This document shows, piece by piece, positions 1 through 10,036 of a stretch of 64,000 bases of DNA. Origin of the DNA: Prorocentrum cordatum (lineage: Eukaryota; Sar; Dinophyceae; Prorocentrales; Prorocentraceae). The translations under genes were made by a program, and so were the position numbers. Positions within the stretch are counted from its first letter, which is position 1; every line of letters starts with the position of its first letter. The stretch covers positions 27,501 through 91,500 of the forward strand of contig CAUYUJ010018046.1 of NCBI GenBank assembly GCA_963575745.1. The letters are read 5' to 3'. The notes under the pieces were generated by a model. The model saw nothing but the letters and a program-made list of their open reading frames with translations. It made no database searches and was not told the origin of the DNA.

Positions 1-190
1 GAAGACAGGAGGAGGAGGAGGAGGAAGAGGAGGAGGAAGAGGAGGAAGAGCAGCAGGAGGAGGAGGAGCAAGACGAGGAAACGGAAGGCGAGGATGAGGT
101 GGACGAGGAGTAGAAGAGTGAGAATGAGGAAGAAGGGGAGGGGGGAGGAAGAGGAGGAGGAGGAGGAGGAGGAGGAGGAGGAAAAGGAGG
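1..190. repeat. GGA/GAG purine tract
   Basis: An almost pure purine run of GGA and GAG triplets fills this stretch, broken by a few other bases. It reads through as a poly-Glu/Arg open frame, which I treat as an artefact of the repeat. The same purine-plus-minisatellite arrangement recurs at 29780-30240. Confidence 0.85.
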
Positions 191-730
191 AAGAGGGCTC
201 TCTTGGAGCGCTCGTGGGCGTTTGGGGGGCCGTCGTGGGGCCCTCTTGGGGCCCTCTTGGAGCTCTCTTGGGGCCCTTCTGGGGGCTCTCTTGGAAACCC
301 TGGAGGCCCTCCTGGGGCCATCTTGGAGGTTCTCGATCAAATGATGGGGGATCCTTATATCCGTCCCCCTTCTGGGGCCCTCAAAACCGTCTTTTGGTGC
401 GTTCTTGGGGCCCTCTTTGGGCGCAATGGGCGTTGTTGGGGCCGTCTTGGGGGCTTCTTGGGCCCTTCCTGGGCTTTCTTGGGCCATCATGGCGCCATCT
501 TGAGACCTCAGAAGCACATCGGAAGCGAAAAGGCGAGAAGGAACACATCGCTGATTGTTTTAAGGTTGTTTGAAGGACTTTTGGTTTTCGGTGAGGTCCT
601 GAGTGGTCCTTGGGGGCACCTGGAACCGTCGTGTAGCCCTTGTGGGGCCTCTTGGAGGCATGTCGAAAGCTGCCTTGAAGCATCTTCGGTTGGCTTGAGC
701 CGTCTTGGAGGCCATCTTGGAGCATCGGGG
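191..730 (+). repeat. Degenerate TCTTGGGGCC minisatellite
   Basis: Variants of a 10-15 nt unit, CTTGGGGCC with a TCT or CTC lead, repeat irregularly. Long Trp/Gly/Leu/Pro-rich open frames occur on both strands but follow the repeat and match no family I know. Related tracts lie at 18245-18500 (opposite strand), 27310-27600 and 30005-30215. Confidence 0.7.
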
Positions 731-731
731 T

Positions 732-982
732 TCTAAATTGAGCTGGGGTACATAGGGAACGGAAGCGAACGTGTGCCCGCCGCCGCGTGGCTCAAGCGGC
801 CGACCGCCCAGATCTGACTACACTTCAGCGCGAGTTGTACTATTTGCCATCGATACCCAAATACTGCTTGAGATGGTTTGCCCCCTACTACTGGGACGAT
901 CGCTACTGCGGTACAGCAGAACGGGAGCTGGGCTTCGCCGAAGGCGAAGCTGTTGGTTGGGTCTCCCAATCCCATTCAAACT
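732..982 (+). repeat. 5' LTR of the Copia-type element
   Basis: This 251-bp block aligns without gaps to 15912-16162 at a constant offset of 15180. By my own base count about 33 positions differ (roughly 87% identity), which suggests an old insertion. The repeat ends where the primer-binding site starts. The exact outer edge is uncertain: both copies share TCTAAA before the TGAGCTGGGG that might be the formal TG start. Confidence 0.82.
932..950 (+). other. LTR hairpin, 8-bp stem
   Basis: GCTTCGCC and GGCGAAGC form a perfect 8-bp stem around a GAA loop. The 3' LTR copy (16112-16130) keeps the whole stem but has a TGG loop. In an LTR pair that differs at about 13% of positions, an unchanged stem with a fully changed loop suggests that the structure matters. 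Confidence 0.7.
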
Positions 983-1002
983 TGGTAGCGGAGCTATGGT
1001 GG
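983..1002 (+). promoter_or_regulatory. Primer-binding site (initiator Met tRNA type)
   Basis: TGGTAGCGGAGC starts right at the end of the 5' LTR. It resembles the classic Copia primer site TGGTATCAGAGC. It would pair with a tRNA 3' end reading GCTCCGCTACCA, which implies an A1-U72 acceptor pair, a hallmark of eukaryotic initiator tRNA. The second LTR is not followed by this sequence, as expected. Confidence 0.72.
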
Positions 1003-1238
1003 TCAGCTCTAGCCTTAATCCTCACCATCCACGGCACTATCTGGTGGACTGCAGACATGGAGGAATGTATATAACTACGCAGCATAGCAAGGACACTCGC
1101 AGCGAGACCTCTGCTTACGCGGAAGCCTCTTACTTACGTCCTACATCCCTGCGCTACTACACTCCTGAAGTCCACCCAACTACTCCAATTGGAAACTTCG
1201 TCGAAGACGTAATGCATGGAAGCATGCGATAGGATGCG
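1003..1238 (+). other. Untranslated leader between PBS and gag
   Basis: No convincing coding frame or motif is visible. It is presumed to be the 5' leader of the genomic RNA, where a packaging signal would normally lie, but I see no specific structure. Confidence 0.4.
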
Positions 1239-2456
1239 GTGCCGCCTCCACCCCCACACAGGCTCACGACCACACGTCGGGAACCCCAACCGACTACATC
1301 CGACTACGACCTGCGAGGCCATTGGATTGGTGTTACGACCTTTGGGCTCATATGGGTCGCTACCGGGCGCGCGGTAGGACATATGCGTGGCGGAGACGAC
1401 GCAAGAACGACCGGCCCCCATTGGGACCCAGACGGTCAGGTGCCTTTCCACGAATTCGCCCGCGAGGTACATGCGTGGATCAACGTGGCCACAGGCAACA
1501 GGACGCCCTCCCAGCAAGCTGCAGTCCTGCAGCGAGGTTTGGGGGGTCTCGCACGGACCATAGCCGCGGGAGTCCCCCCAGCAGTTATCAATTTTGGCGG
1601 TAACATAGGTGGCCGCCATACCGACGGCGCCACCTACAGCATGTTCTTCTTAAGCACGAAGTTAGAGAATTTAGAAGAGGAGCGCCAATTCAACTCTGGT
1701 ACAGCTCTCATTGACTTCCGAATCCATGCGGGGGAACGAATCGACCAGACGTTAGCACGCTTCGATATAGCCCGCTACGAAGCTGAAACGGCAGGCAGCA
1801 ACATCCCCAAGTTTCAAATCTTATCAGTTATTTTGTACAGGGCTTTTAGAGTGGGGGCATCGCGCGCACAGCAACTCCTGCAGCCACTAAACCACCACAT
1901 ACCGAGAGACCAGCAACAGTTTGACGCCCCACTTGAACGCACGAGGTCACATGCACACGTTGCTGAGAGAACCCCGGCAATATTGGTGGCATTTTCAGTC
2001 ACGTCATCGAACCGAGATCTTCCACGCTGAGGCAAACGCAGGGCGGCCTCAAATTACGTCTGGAGCGACGATCCACAACCAATGGAGACCACTACGCTAC
2101 TGGCTCAGAACGGTGGATCGGCCTCGGGGTCGCAAGACCCCTGGGCCAGGTTCCGGGGGCCACCCGACGCGGCGCCCCCCGCGCAGGCCACGACCATATT
2201 GGGCTCAGCGGGGCAACCCGCCGAGTCTGACATCGACTCCGCTACGGACACCGATGCGTCTTCGGACGTCGAGGCCGCAGCCCTTGACTATTCCGATATG
2301 CCTACGTACCTCACGGAAGAGCAACAGGCGCAATGGTTATTCTTGGGGCTAGAAACAGAAGCGCAGATGGCGATTCATGAAGAAGCCAGTCCGCAAGGTA
2401 AGGCGCACCGTCCGACGAGCGCGCAAGGGGCAAGACAAGGGTCGAGGCAAGGGTAA
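1239..2456 (+). pseudogene. gag: Copia Gag, capsid part (frameshifted)
   Basis: The frame from 1239 to 2030 encodes a capsid-like region that I recognise from dinoflagellate Copia Gag proteins: a Trp/His-rich start, then helical segments with a DFR...GERIDQTL.RFD.ARYEAE core around residues 165-190. The frame is lost near 1960; the sense continues in another frame and then, from 2082 to 2456, as an acidic Asp/Ser-rich linker that includes an AGQPA peptide encoded by a perfect hairpin at 2208-2221. Gag would coat the element RNA in cytoplasmic particles. Assignment rests on family resemblance and on the zinc knuckle downstream. Confidence 0.65.
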
Positions 2457-2976
2457 AGGTAAGCGTCGGCGATTGCATGGTAGAGCCATATCAGCATTCC
2501 TAGCATCCCCTACCGGGCCACAATCTGAAGACATACTTTTAGGCGCAGGCAGGAATCGCAGGCACACATCAGGGAAAGGTAAGGGACGTCGGGGAAAGCC
2601 GCAGGATGCCAATGGCAAAACTATGGAGTGCGACATATGCCATTGCAGGCATCACTTTCGCCGCGAATGCCCTCAGGGCGATGGCAGAGTCAGTGGTCCG
2701 TCGATGCATTTGGCTCAAACTGATTCAGATATACAGTGCGTTGACTGGGGGTCACTTTTAGCCGACCCTGCCGATAGCTCAGTTGCAGTTGTCAGCTGCA
2801 CGGCTGCCAGATATTTGAGCGCCAGTATGTCCCTCGAGAATTGCGCCGACGAGCTGTTCGAGGAGGCATTCACTGGCTGGGCAGATCCATCGCGGGGCAA
2901 CCTGCAAATATTGAGTTCGTCGAGAACTTCCATATGCCCGCCGAAGGAGATGCCGAAATGGCGGGGGCACCCGTGA
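2377..2976 (+). CDS. gag: Gag nucleocapsid segment with CCHC zinc knuckle
   Basis: A 199-residue open frame starts with a very basic stretch rich in Lys, Arg and Gly. A CX2CX4HX4C zinc knuckle follows at 2629-2670, the RNA-binding signature of retroelement nucleocapsid. The basic start and knuckle together would bind the element RNA. The frame overlaps the preceding Gag frame, so a frameshift lies between them. Downstream the sense seems to move into the frame that opens at 2841, where two hairpins (2892-2905 and 2961-2974) encode AGQPA and AGAPV. Confidence 0.75.
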   Translation: MKKPVRKVRRTVRRARKGQDKGRGKGKGKRRRLHGRAISAFLASPTGPQSEDILLGAGRNRRHTSGKGKGRRGKPQDANGKTMECDICHCRHHFRRECPQGDGRVSGPSMHLAQTDSDIQCVDWGSLLADPADSSVAVVSCTAARYLSASMSLENCADELFEEAFTGWADPSRGNLQILSSSRTSICPPKEMPKWRGHP

Positions 2977-3170
2977 ATTCAGAAGCCACTATTCCCGCAA
3001 CAGAAGAGGAAATACAGTTGATGCCTTATCTTCGGGTCGTTGGCCATCCGACAAACATGGAATTCAGCGATGGTGACCCTTTGCGGGGAAACCCGCGAGA
3101 CGTTAGTGATCTGTCTGAACGCATTCAATATGAATGTTGCCATACTGAAGGAATGCAATCGCATTTGTAG
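2841..3170 (+). pseudogene. Unrecognised linker ORF after the zinc knuckle
   Basis: A 109-codon frame, acidic in its first half, carries the peptides AGQPA and AGAPV, each encoded by a short hairpin. It overlaps the end of the knuckle frame and is probably the shifted continuation of Gag. I recognise no domain. Confidence 0.35.
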
Positions 3171-3184
3171 CTTCGGGCCGCTCC

Positions 3185-3880
3185 ATGAGCCGCCAGGAGC
3201 AATCGACAAGCCGCCGGGCCCGGGGGGGAAAGCATCAAGCCGGCGACGACGACGAACAATTGGAAGATAATGATCGCCTGGCACGTCGCGATCGGGCCCC
3301 CAGTCGCTCACCCGACCGCACGCGCGCGCGCTCCCGCGGTCCTCGCCCCGGCGGCCTTCAGCGCCCTCATCCTCCTGATGCGGGAACTCCAGAGGCCCCT
3401 CCATGGCGGGCCAATAGACCTGGCGCCCCCCCGAGGAGGGGGCGTCTGCGGGGAAGCCCGCCTCAAGAGGGCCAGCCGCAAGCAGACGATCCCGAGGGCG
3501 GAATACAGCGCCATGTTGGCCACGCGGAAGCTCGTCAGTGCAAGCGCCCAGATGCGATGCGATATCGGTTGAAGAAGGGTTGGGCGGCTCGCCGGGCTCG
3601 CCACTGGCATTCCGTTCGCAATGTTGAACGAGATGAAGACGGCAAGATCATTCGCAAGGGCAGGGCCTGTCAAAACACCAAGAAATATTTTCAGGCGCGA
3701 CCTCGAGAGAGCTATCAGCGAGGAACGGATGCTCTACATAAATGTTTGTTTCGCATGCCCCGAATATGCCGACGGCAGGCTTGGCTGCCCCATGAGACGC
3801 CCATCAAGAAGGCCGAACTTTGGAAAGACTCCGCGGGCGCGGTCTCACGGCGATGGTCGGGGTTGTTGCGCCGACCCTAA
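3185..3880 (+). pseudogene. Unrecognised basic ORF in the Copia accessory region
   Basis: This 231-codon frame is Arg/Pro/Gly-rich in its first half and more ordinary in composition after residue 125 (Trp, Tyr, Lys, Glu mix). A second frame from 3621 to 3992 also looks partly coding, so the true reading probably switches here. No domain is recognisable. The interval lies where a standard Copia element would already be coding for protease. Confidence 0.3.
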
Positions 3881-3988
3881 TTCAACGCCGTACGGGGGGC
3901 AGTTGACGGAAAGGATGGCGACCAGGCTACAGCCGAAGAGATACCCCCATCTCTTAGGATATGGAAGCACCTTTCACCTCTTCATCAT

Positions 3989-4288
3989 TTGAAGCAGTTC
4001 AATCGCGATTGGCACGCGGGGAAGCCTGCTTCGCCCAAATCAGAAGAAGATGATCCACAAGGAGCGGATGACGCTGAAGTTGAAGCGATGGCCGAAGAGG
4101 TAGACCTTGCGGAAGCAGCTCCTGTGGGGCACGATACGGACCTTTCCGACGTCCTCGCCGCCGGCGCGGACATCGCGGACATCGCGTGCGATGCGGGCAC
4201 CCTTGTCGATCCCACGTGCGTCGTCGCAGAACAAATATTTCTCCAGGAAGACGGATTGCCTACCGCGCTGAAGGTGTTGGCTGGGTAA
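3989..4288 (+). pseudogene. Unrecognised acidic ORF in the Copia accessory region
   Basis: This 99-codon frame is strongly acidic and Ala-rich in the middle. It begins with the peptide AGKPA, encoded by the hairpin at 4016-4029. It may be a linker of a long Gag-accessory polyprotein. No family is recognised. Confidence 0.3.
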
Positions 4289-4420
4289 AGACTAGAATAA
4301 AACGGAGGCTCGTTTCTACCAAGTATCTCTTGTCTGGGAGGATAGAGGCCACGATCAGTGATCTGGCGCTCAAAACGCCTGGCGGTATAGACCTGAGCCC
4401 CGGCAAGGGCCCCGTGCGCT

Positions 4421-5091
4421 ATGGGCCATGGGCACCTGCAGTGGCAACGGCTAAGGCAGCTCCCACGCCGAAGACAGATCCGCCAATTTAGATTTCTCCA
4501 TCTTCGGATTCGCCGAGTCCGTCTGAGTCGCTCGGACCTGATCGGCGCAGACCACCGCCCAAACAGAAGAAGAGGAAGAGCCCAGATGATCCTAACCCTG
4601 GAGATAGCAAGCAACAACTACCTGCGGGGCAACCTGCTGATCGACGTCGATCCAGAGGACCAGCAGTGGCCGCCGCAGCAGCTGCAAGGCTTCAGCACTC
4701 CTACTCCGAAGGGCCCTGCACCACGTCGCGGCCCTTCACCTGGCTGGACAGGACTGGCTGGACGCCGACGCTGGAGGGATCATCCAGGGATGCTTCTTCA
4801 ACGCGGCGTGGCACCGATCAGAAACTATTGGAAACTACATCAAAGGCACCAGGGGCACCCCCCCAAAGATAAGACAGCCGAGTGCTACAACATCAACGAG
4901 GAGAAACGCCAGGACTTTGACACCAGTGCCCCGCCAATGACTCCTCGGACGCCCAGGAGAACAGCAGGCGCCGCCCCGTCATCGGCAGCCGCTCGCGCGC
5001 CCGCAGGATCAGCAGCAGCCCAGGGCTATGCGGGGCAACCTGCTCAGAGCTCTGCGGGGCAACCTGCTCCTACTTTGGAAGTGCCCGCTGG
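4421..5091 (+). pseudogene. Low-complexity linker ORFs with AGQPA repeats
   Basis: Overlapping frames carry Ala/Pro/Ser-rich sequence. Three exact copies of GCGGGGCAACCTGC sit at 4624, 5030 and 5054, each in the frame that gives AGQPA. The composition suggests a disordered polyprotein linker ahead of the phosphotransferase. No domain is seen. Confidence 0.3.
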
Positions 5092-6356
5092 GTGCCAGCA
5101 GTATTGGGGCCTTTTACGCACTTCACATCGCACGAGGATCAGCCCAGCACCCATCATATCATCCACAAGTATGATGGCGGGTCTGATCTATACATCGTGG
5201 TGAAGTGCGATATTCAGGACGCCGCCGTCCTTGCCGACAGGGAAGCTCACGCGCACCAGCTGGTGCGTAATATGTGGCGTAAACGCCCGGCGCTCACGCA
5301 TCATTTGGAGAAGGACGACTTGATTGGGATTTTCAACGCAGAAAATTGTATGGGCCCAAGGTTGAGCCATGCGGAGCAGCGCCACAGTTCAGAGTGGCTT
5401 ACCACTGCTCTTCGCCATAGACCATTTCATAACAACCATCTCTCTGATAGGTGTCTGCGAGTAGTGCCGTCTTTCGATTAATTCGATGGGCGGGTTGAGC
5501 TTTCAGAGCCATTGGCCACCTGAAGGATATGAATGATCGTCATCATCACAAACACCTGGATACTGTACGTCGGTATCTCAGGAACCGTACCAAACATTGA
5601 CTGTGCTGGACTTGGTTGTTATGGTTGACAACGCTGGGATGCGGAAAAACAGGCTACAGGTCAAGAAGTGCCAGTGCGCTTCTGAGGCGCACGAGACATA
5701 TTCATCCGCCCAAGTAATGGACACAGCAGTCCTGGGATAGCAGATTTGACTATCCCAGGTGCCCCTTGCTATTTTATGCATGGTACCCATTGGGGAAACA
5801 TCCCGAATATACTTAGGATAGGGCTGTCATGCCGTGCCGACGACATCATCGAGAGAAAAGGCAGACAGTTTGTTCGCGCTTGTCCATATATCTTGGCGAC
5901 CGCAGAATACAGTCCGGCCTGCGCGTCGACTCCGAGGTATTGGTTCTGGCTAGTTTGAAGAATTTACTTCGGGATAGCGCGGCTATTTGGCGCTCAGCAA
6001 ACCATATCATAATGCCGGGGGGGGGGGGGGGGGGGCGGATCGGCAGAATTCCTCCGACTCACGTCGCCCAGCTTATAGGCATTGTGCCCAACAACCAGTG
6101 CAGGTACAACCGCGTGGGACACTTGCATCAATCCCTTGTACTTGCGGGACAACGATCAGAAGTATCCGAGAATTGGTCTTCCCATCGAAGACACGTGCGA
6201 ATTTCGGAGTGGTGCATCATCGTTGACAGATTGGTTTATTCCAAAGTCCCCCACAATATGAAGCGCCCCGAACCGGCGCCCACTCAGGAGGTCAAGTTCT
6301 CTACAGCATTTATGCGGCAAGATGTATCAAGCGGGGACACCTGCAGGGGGTTCTGA
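5092..6356 (+). pseudogene. Tpt1/KptA-like RNA 2'-phosphotransferase domain (broken)
   Basis: Tpt1/KptA enzymes remove a 2'-phosphate from spliced tRNA using NAD+. Pieces match in order. An N-terminal ...TTALRHR segment near 5400-5420 resembles the family's LLRH motif. A D-G-R-V stretch follows. DLVVMVDNAGMRKNRLQV near 5608-5660 resembles the segment that ends in K-R-F. Then come the HGT motif with W--IPNILRIGLSCR at 5779-5832, SGLR near 5913, and SANHIIMPGG with IPPTHV to about 6065. The SGLR arginine and HGT histidine are the family's active-site features. At least three frame changes split it, one between 5870 and 5895, and a 19-G run (6017-6035) lies inside. It sits between gag and protease, an unusual cargo for Copia. 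Confidence 0.75.
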
Positions 6357-6362
6357 CGGATC

Positions 6363-7100
6363 ATGGATTCAGGCCCAAAGTGCGGACGTGACAGGTGTGA
6401 TTTCGAGTGGCGTTACTCCCGCCAGATGCTGTGCGCCAGCGATCCGTGGCGTGCTCAGGTGCATCCAAATTGCGCTGGGAGCACCAATAGCCTTCAGGCA
6501 AGGCCCCAAAGCATTCGGATGGACCAGCTCTACCAGGCTTTACAGGCGACATCGCCATTCGCATCGCCGCGTCCACCTGCGGGGCAACCTGCTTTTCCTG
6601 ATCACCACGCTGCACAGAGGGCCGAGAGCCTAGCTGGTCAGCAAGAGTGGATGCACCGGCAGATGCGCGAAGCCGCGCAGAGCATGCGCAGGGATGGCGT
6701 CGACCTCCCTAGCGCTAAGTGGACGCCGCCATTGGAGTATGTCCCGGGCCCAAATCCATCACCGGACAGCCCCAATCAGCACGGATACCCGCCCGCATTT
6801 TTCAATCATCCGACATGCGGTCCGACAGCTGCAGAGCGCCCTTCAGCACCACCGATGGATTTCCCATTGTATTCTGACTACCATGCTCAGGTAACTGGTA
6901 ATCCTCGTGCGGGAATGCAGCCGGAGAGCCCGTATGTATGAGCGACGGCCGACGAGTTCTACCAGTCTCAGTTGTCGCGCGGCTCTGGTTACACGTCAGG
7001 TGTGCCGGGCCAGATTCCTCATTATGGATATTTGGCGACCCCTTATGGACTCAGATGTGACGCAGCAGGCCCCTGGCCTGGTAGCGCCATCATCCATGGG
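6363..7100 (+). pseudogene. Unrecognised accessory ORF with internal TGA
   Basis: Starting at 6363 a Pro/Gln/Met-rich frame runs 192 codons to a TGA at 6939-6941. It then continues in the same frame with coding-like sequence (Tyr, Gln, Ser) before the sense shifts near 7060 into the frame open from 6907 to 7545. A hairpin at 6579-6592 encodes AGQPA. I see no known domain. It looks like a spacer between the phosphotransferase and the RING finger. Confidence 0.35.
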
Positions 7101-7545
7101 GGAGCTGCGCCCAGAGATTCTGGACATTCACGAGGCGCAGCAGGCCAACCTTCTGATGCAATCGGCCTGCCAGCGTCGCAACCGCGAGCGTCAGGCAAAC
7201 AGGATGTTGGGCCGCGTGGGGCAACCTGCTACTCCAACCACAGCAGGGGCACCTGCGCTCAACCCGGCAGCCTTTGCAGCCATGCAGCTACCGTCGGCCC
7301 CGCCGATTCGATATGAGGTCGGCGAAACCAATCTGGGGCGCCAGACGCGTATCAGGCCATCGGCTACACCACCAGTCTTCAGCGACGGTGACTTAGTGTG
7401 CCATATGCCTGGATCACTTCAAGCATCACGACAAGGTCTGGAGGCTTCAGTGTGGTCACACATTCCCTGCGCAGTGCTGGGACCGAGTTGCACATGCTTA
7501 CTGCAACTGAGGCACCCTGCGTTATTTGCAGGGGCGCTGGTCTAA
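7098..7545 (+). pseudogene. Remnant RING-type zinc finger
   Basis: In one frame VWRLQCGHTF...QCWD (7436-7483) reproduces the middle of a RING-H2 finger: Cys at 7451, His at 7457 and Cys at 7475. A first Cys-His pair (VCHM) lies at 7396-7407 and the last Cys pair, CVIC, at 7518-7529; each is in a different frame, so small indels separate the three parts. The second metal-binding His expected in CGHxFHxxC is Pro here. RING fingers usually recruit ubiquitin-conjugating enzymes. Upstream, two hairpins at 7216 and 7243 encode VGQPA and AGAPA. Confidence 0.6.
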
Positions 7546-7547
7546 TC

Positions 7548-8069
7548 ACAGCTGAGTTTCATGATGCCCTTGCTGGAGATCAGGGCGCATTGAATCGTCA
7601 TGGAGAGATCCTCCGAGGGGCCAATGAACTCAGAGACCTTCGTGAAGAGCTCAACAGCGTCACGGCGATGATGATGAACAGCGCGGCAGCCCCTGCAACA
7701 ACGCCAGCGGGGCAACCTGCTCCATCAGCCAACGTGGGGCAGGCGACGGAAGCCACCGTGCTTGCTTTGGATCCGCCCATGCCATTAATTGCAGAAGCAG
7801 CCGATAATGCAGGGGCACCTGCCGCGACTGCACCTGCCGCGCTGCCGGCCAGCGACATGTGGCTGAGGCGTATGGAGAGAGCCACCGATAGGAGCGCTCA
7901 GTGGCTTCAGTCTCCACATACCAACAGGCCATGCGGGCGAGATACCCGCCCGCGCAGCCAGCGCAGGACGGAGAGCCCGGCGCGCGCAGTGGCACCTGTG
8001 CGATATCCGAGCGCGACATGCTACACGCTGTGTGGTAAACGCAGATGGTCAGGTGGGCATGCGTGCTGA
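7548..8069 (+). pseudogene. Linker ORF between RING finger and protease
   Basis: The frame that carries CVIC continues to 8069 as a helical, Glu/Leu-rich segment followed by Ala/Pro-rich linker. Hairpins at 7707 (AGQPA) and 7809 (AGAPA) are in this frame. Its final 38 codons overlap the protease frame, so a frameshift separates the two. Confidence 0.4.
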
Positions 8070-8829
8070 CGAGGATACGCTCATGAGCATGCCGACTACA
8101 TCTGCATTGCGCCCGCGCACGTGTGACAAGTATCCTACGGCTTGGATTTCCGAGAAGAAGCTAACTACGGAGCAGGAGGCCCGCGGATACATGAACGTCT
8201 TCACGTCTCTGTCAAGAAACGATTGGGCGTTGGAGCAGAGGCGCCGCAAGGGCATGCATGGTACAACACTGTCTGAAGGGCCAGGAATATGTGGAGAACG
8301 CCATGAACTGGCTCTGGCAGCAAACTCTGGGACCATGATGGATGGAATGCTGACAACCCTTTTGGACATCGGCAGCAACGTCAACATCATGTGTCTAAAA
8401 ACGGCACAGACATTCGAACATGTATCCCGTTCCCATGGACACGCTATCAAGAAGCTGAACCTGACGAAGAGGCTCTACGTGTCTCGAGTGGGACATGGTG
8501 CCGCGGTGTGTGACAAGTCCTTGCATTGCGAAATTGCGCGCAAGGAGAGGGGGGACCCGGCGGGGGCACCTGCCGTGCCGAGACTTGGCACCAATTCAGA
8601 AAACGTGGCTGAGGGTTCAGGGGAGAATCTCCCTGCTATTCTGGGACTGAGGAGCATGTCTATCATGGGGGCGATCCTGATCCTGGAGCGGGGGCACGGG
8701 AAGACGATCACCCCTGGCTCTGAGGTGTGCAAGCTTCTACTTGGAAAGGGTGCCAGAGTATTTGATTTGATGAAAAACGCCCTATGGGCATCTGGCACTC
8801 AAGGTCGACGAATACGGGACCGCAGCTGA
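8032..8829 (+). CDS. Copia aspartic protease region
   Basis: The 265-codon open frame contains LLDIGSNVNI with the presumed catalytic Asp at 8365-8367 (residue 112). The position, about 100 residues after a variable linker and upstream of integrase, and the following region with a ...NLPAILGLRSM segment (about residues 201-211, hydrophobic-hydrophobic-Gly pattern) fit a retropepsin, which would cut the polyprotein as a dimer. The usual D-T/S-G-A triad reads D-I-G-S here. I know this variant from other dinoflagellate Copia elements, so it need not be damage. A hairpin at 8560-8573 encodes AGAPA. Confidence 0.6.
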   Translation: MVNADGQVGMRADEDTLMSMPTTSALRPRTCDKYPTAWISEKKLTTEQEARGYMNVFTSLSRNDWALEQRRRKGMHGTTLSEGPGICGERHELALAANSGTMMDGMLTTLLDIGSNVNIMCLKTAQTFEHVSRSHGHAIKKLNLTKRLYVSRVGHGAAVCDKSLHCEIARKERGDPAGAPAVPRLGTNSENVAEGSGENLPAILGLRSMSIMGAILILERGHGKTITPGSEVCKLLLGKGARVFDLMKNALWASGTQGRRIRDRS

Positions 8830-8871
8830 GGATAAGAGGCCGCTGTCGTTTACGATTCCGGCCGACCCTCA

Positions 8872-9588
8872 ATGCGAGGATGGCCGCTACTCGTCACAGA
8901 GGCATCTGACACTGAGCCAGCCGCGGGGACACCTGCTATGAGCGACGCCCATGCATACATGATGTCACAGGATACCAAGGGCATCCGCTTCTCCATCAAC
9001 GATGAGACGTTCGCTTATACGATCCAGTCTTTGGTGAATAAAGCCTTGAAGACCTGGCATCGCAGGAACGCGTCTTTCGGGACGGACCCCGCCTCGGCCG
9101 ATCGGGACTTCGCCTCGCCCAACTTGCAGGCGCAGGTGTATCAGGCCATCGACGAGGAGAGCAATGAGTGGACGCCGCCCGACGCACAAACAGGGACACT
9201 TGCGGAAGTGGATGATGCCGCTGAGAAGTTTGATATGTTTACCTCGAGCAGCGGCTCTGCAGCGCAGCGTGGCACTGGCATTTTGACGCCCCCATCGCCC
9301 AATGAGTGATGGGGGCAGGCGCGCGCCATGGCCGCCCGCGCTTGCTCGGACAGACCGAACACTCAGGTGCTGCCATCAAGCGCGGGGGAACCTGCATTCT
9401 TTCTTCAGGCGCCGGCTGTGCGCGCCAGGGACAGTGGCAAGCCCAGCTGCGCGGCTGCCACGGATAGCAGTCGACCCCGCTGCGTGGCCGCTGCAGAACA
9501 AAAGCGTTCATCGCATCATTATCTCTCTCGCGCGCTTGCCATTGAGGACATGCGGACAGCTTTCGCTGAACATCGAGCTCGTGGTTAG
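8872..9588 (+). pseudogene. Unrecognised ORF pair after protease
   Basis: Frames 8872-9309 (145 codons) and 9328-9588 (86 codons) look coding in composition: mixed charged residues and helical stretches such as ...TFAYTIQSLVNKALKTW. Hairpins at 8933 (AGTPA) and 9382 (AGEPA) fall inside. No domain is recognised. Typical Copia elements have no such insert here. Confidence 0.35.
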
Positions 9589-9921
9589 ATGTGTGACCGT
9601 ATTACACATACAGAGGTTATGACCTCTACTGGTACACAAGATTTGGGTGCTCTACTTTCGGGGGATGACCAACTGCCATGGGTGGCAACGCCCGCTGATC
9701 GGCAGGTTCCATTGCCTGGAAAGCGGACAGTGCCACATTGTCAACGCATCCAACACTTAACGACTAAGGCTCGGACTTTACGTATGTCTATTTTAGTTGT
9801 TGGGCCGCCAGGTTACTTCTGGAAACAGGGTCCCATGCGATATGCCATTTTAAGATCTCGGCATGCAGGTCATTCGTATGCGACGCTGCCACGTCGGTTT
9901 GAAGTACGACCGTTCAAGTAG
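9589..9921 (+). pseudogene. Unrecognised 110-codon ORF
   Basis: It directly follows the preceding stop in the same frame. Aromatic and basic residues are spread evenly, with GYFWKQGPMRYAIL near residue 85. I do not recognise it. It may be a piece of the same long polyprotein. Confidence 0.3.
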
Positions 9922-10036
9922 GCTGCCCAGCGGACCATATCTACAAGTGGCAACCACATGCATGCGCACCCCGACCAATTTGTGAAGGTGCACGTGCCAA
10001 ACAGCAGGGACACCTGCATAACTCACCGAGCATGAA

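Noticed and set aside
790-800. TGGCTCAAG in the LTR as a spliced-leader relic
   Set aside because: Only nine bases match, and the sequence before it differs from the leader.
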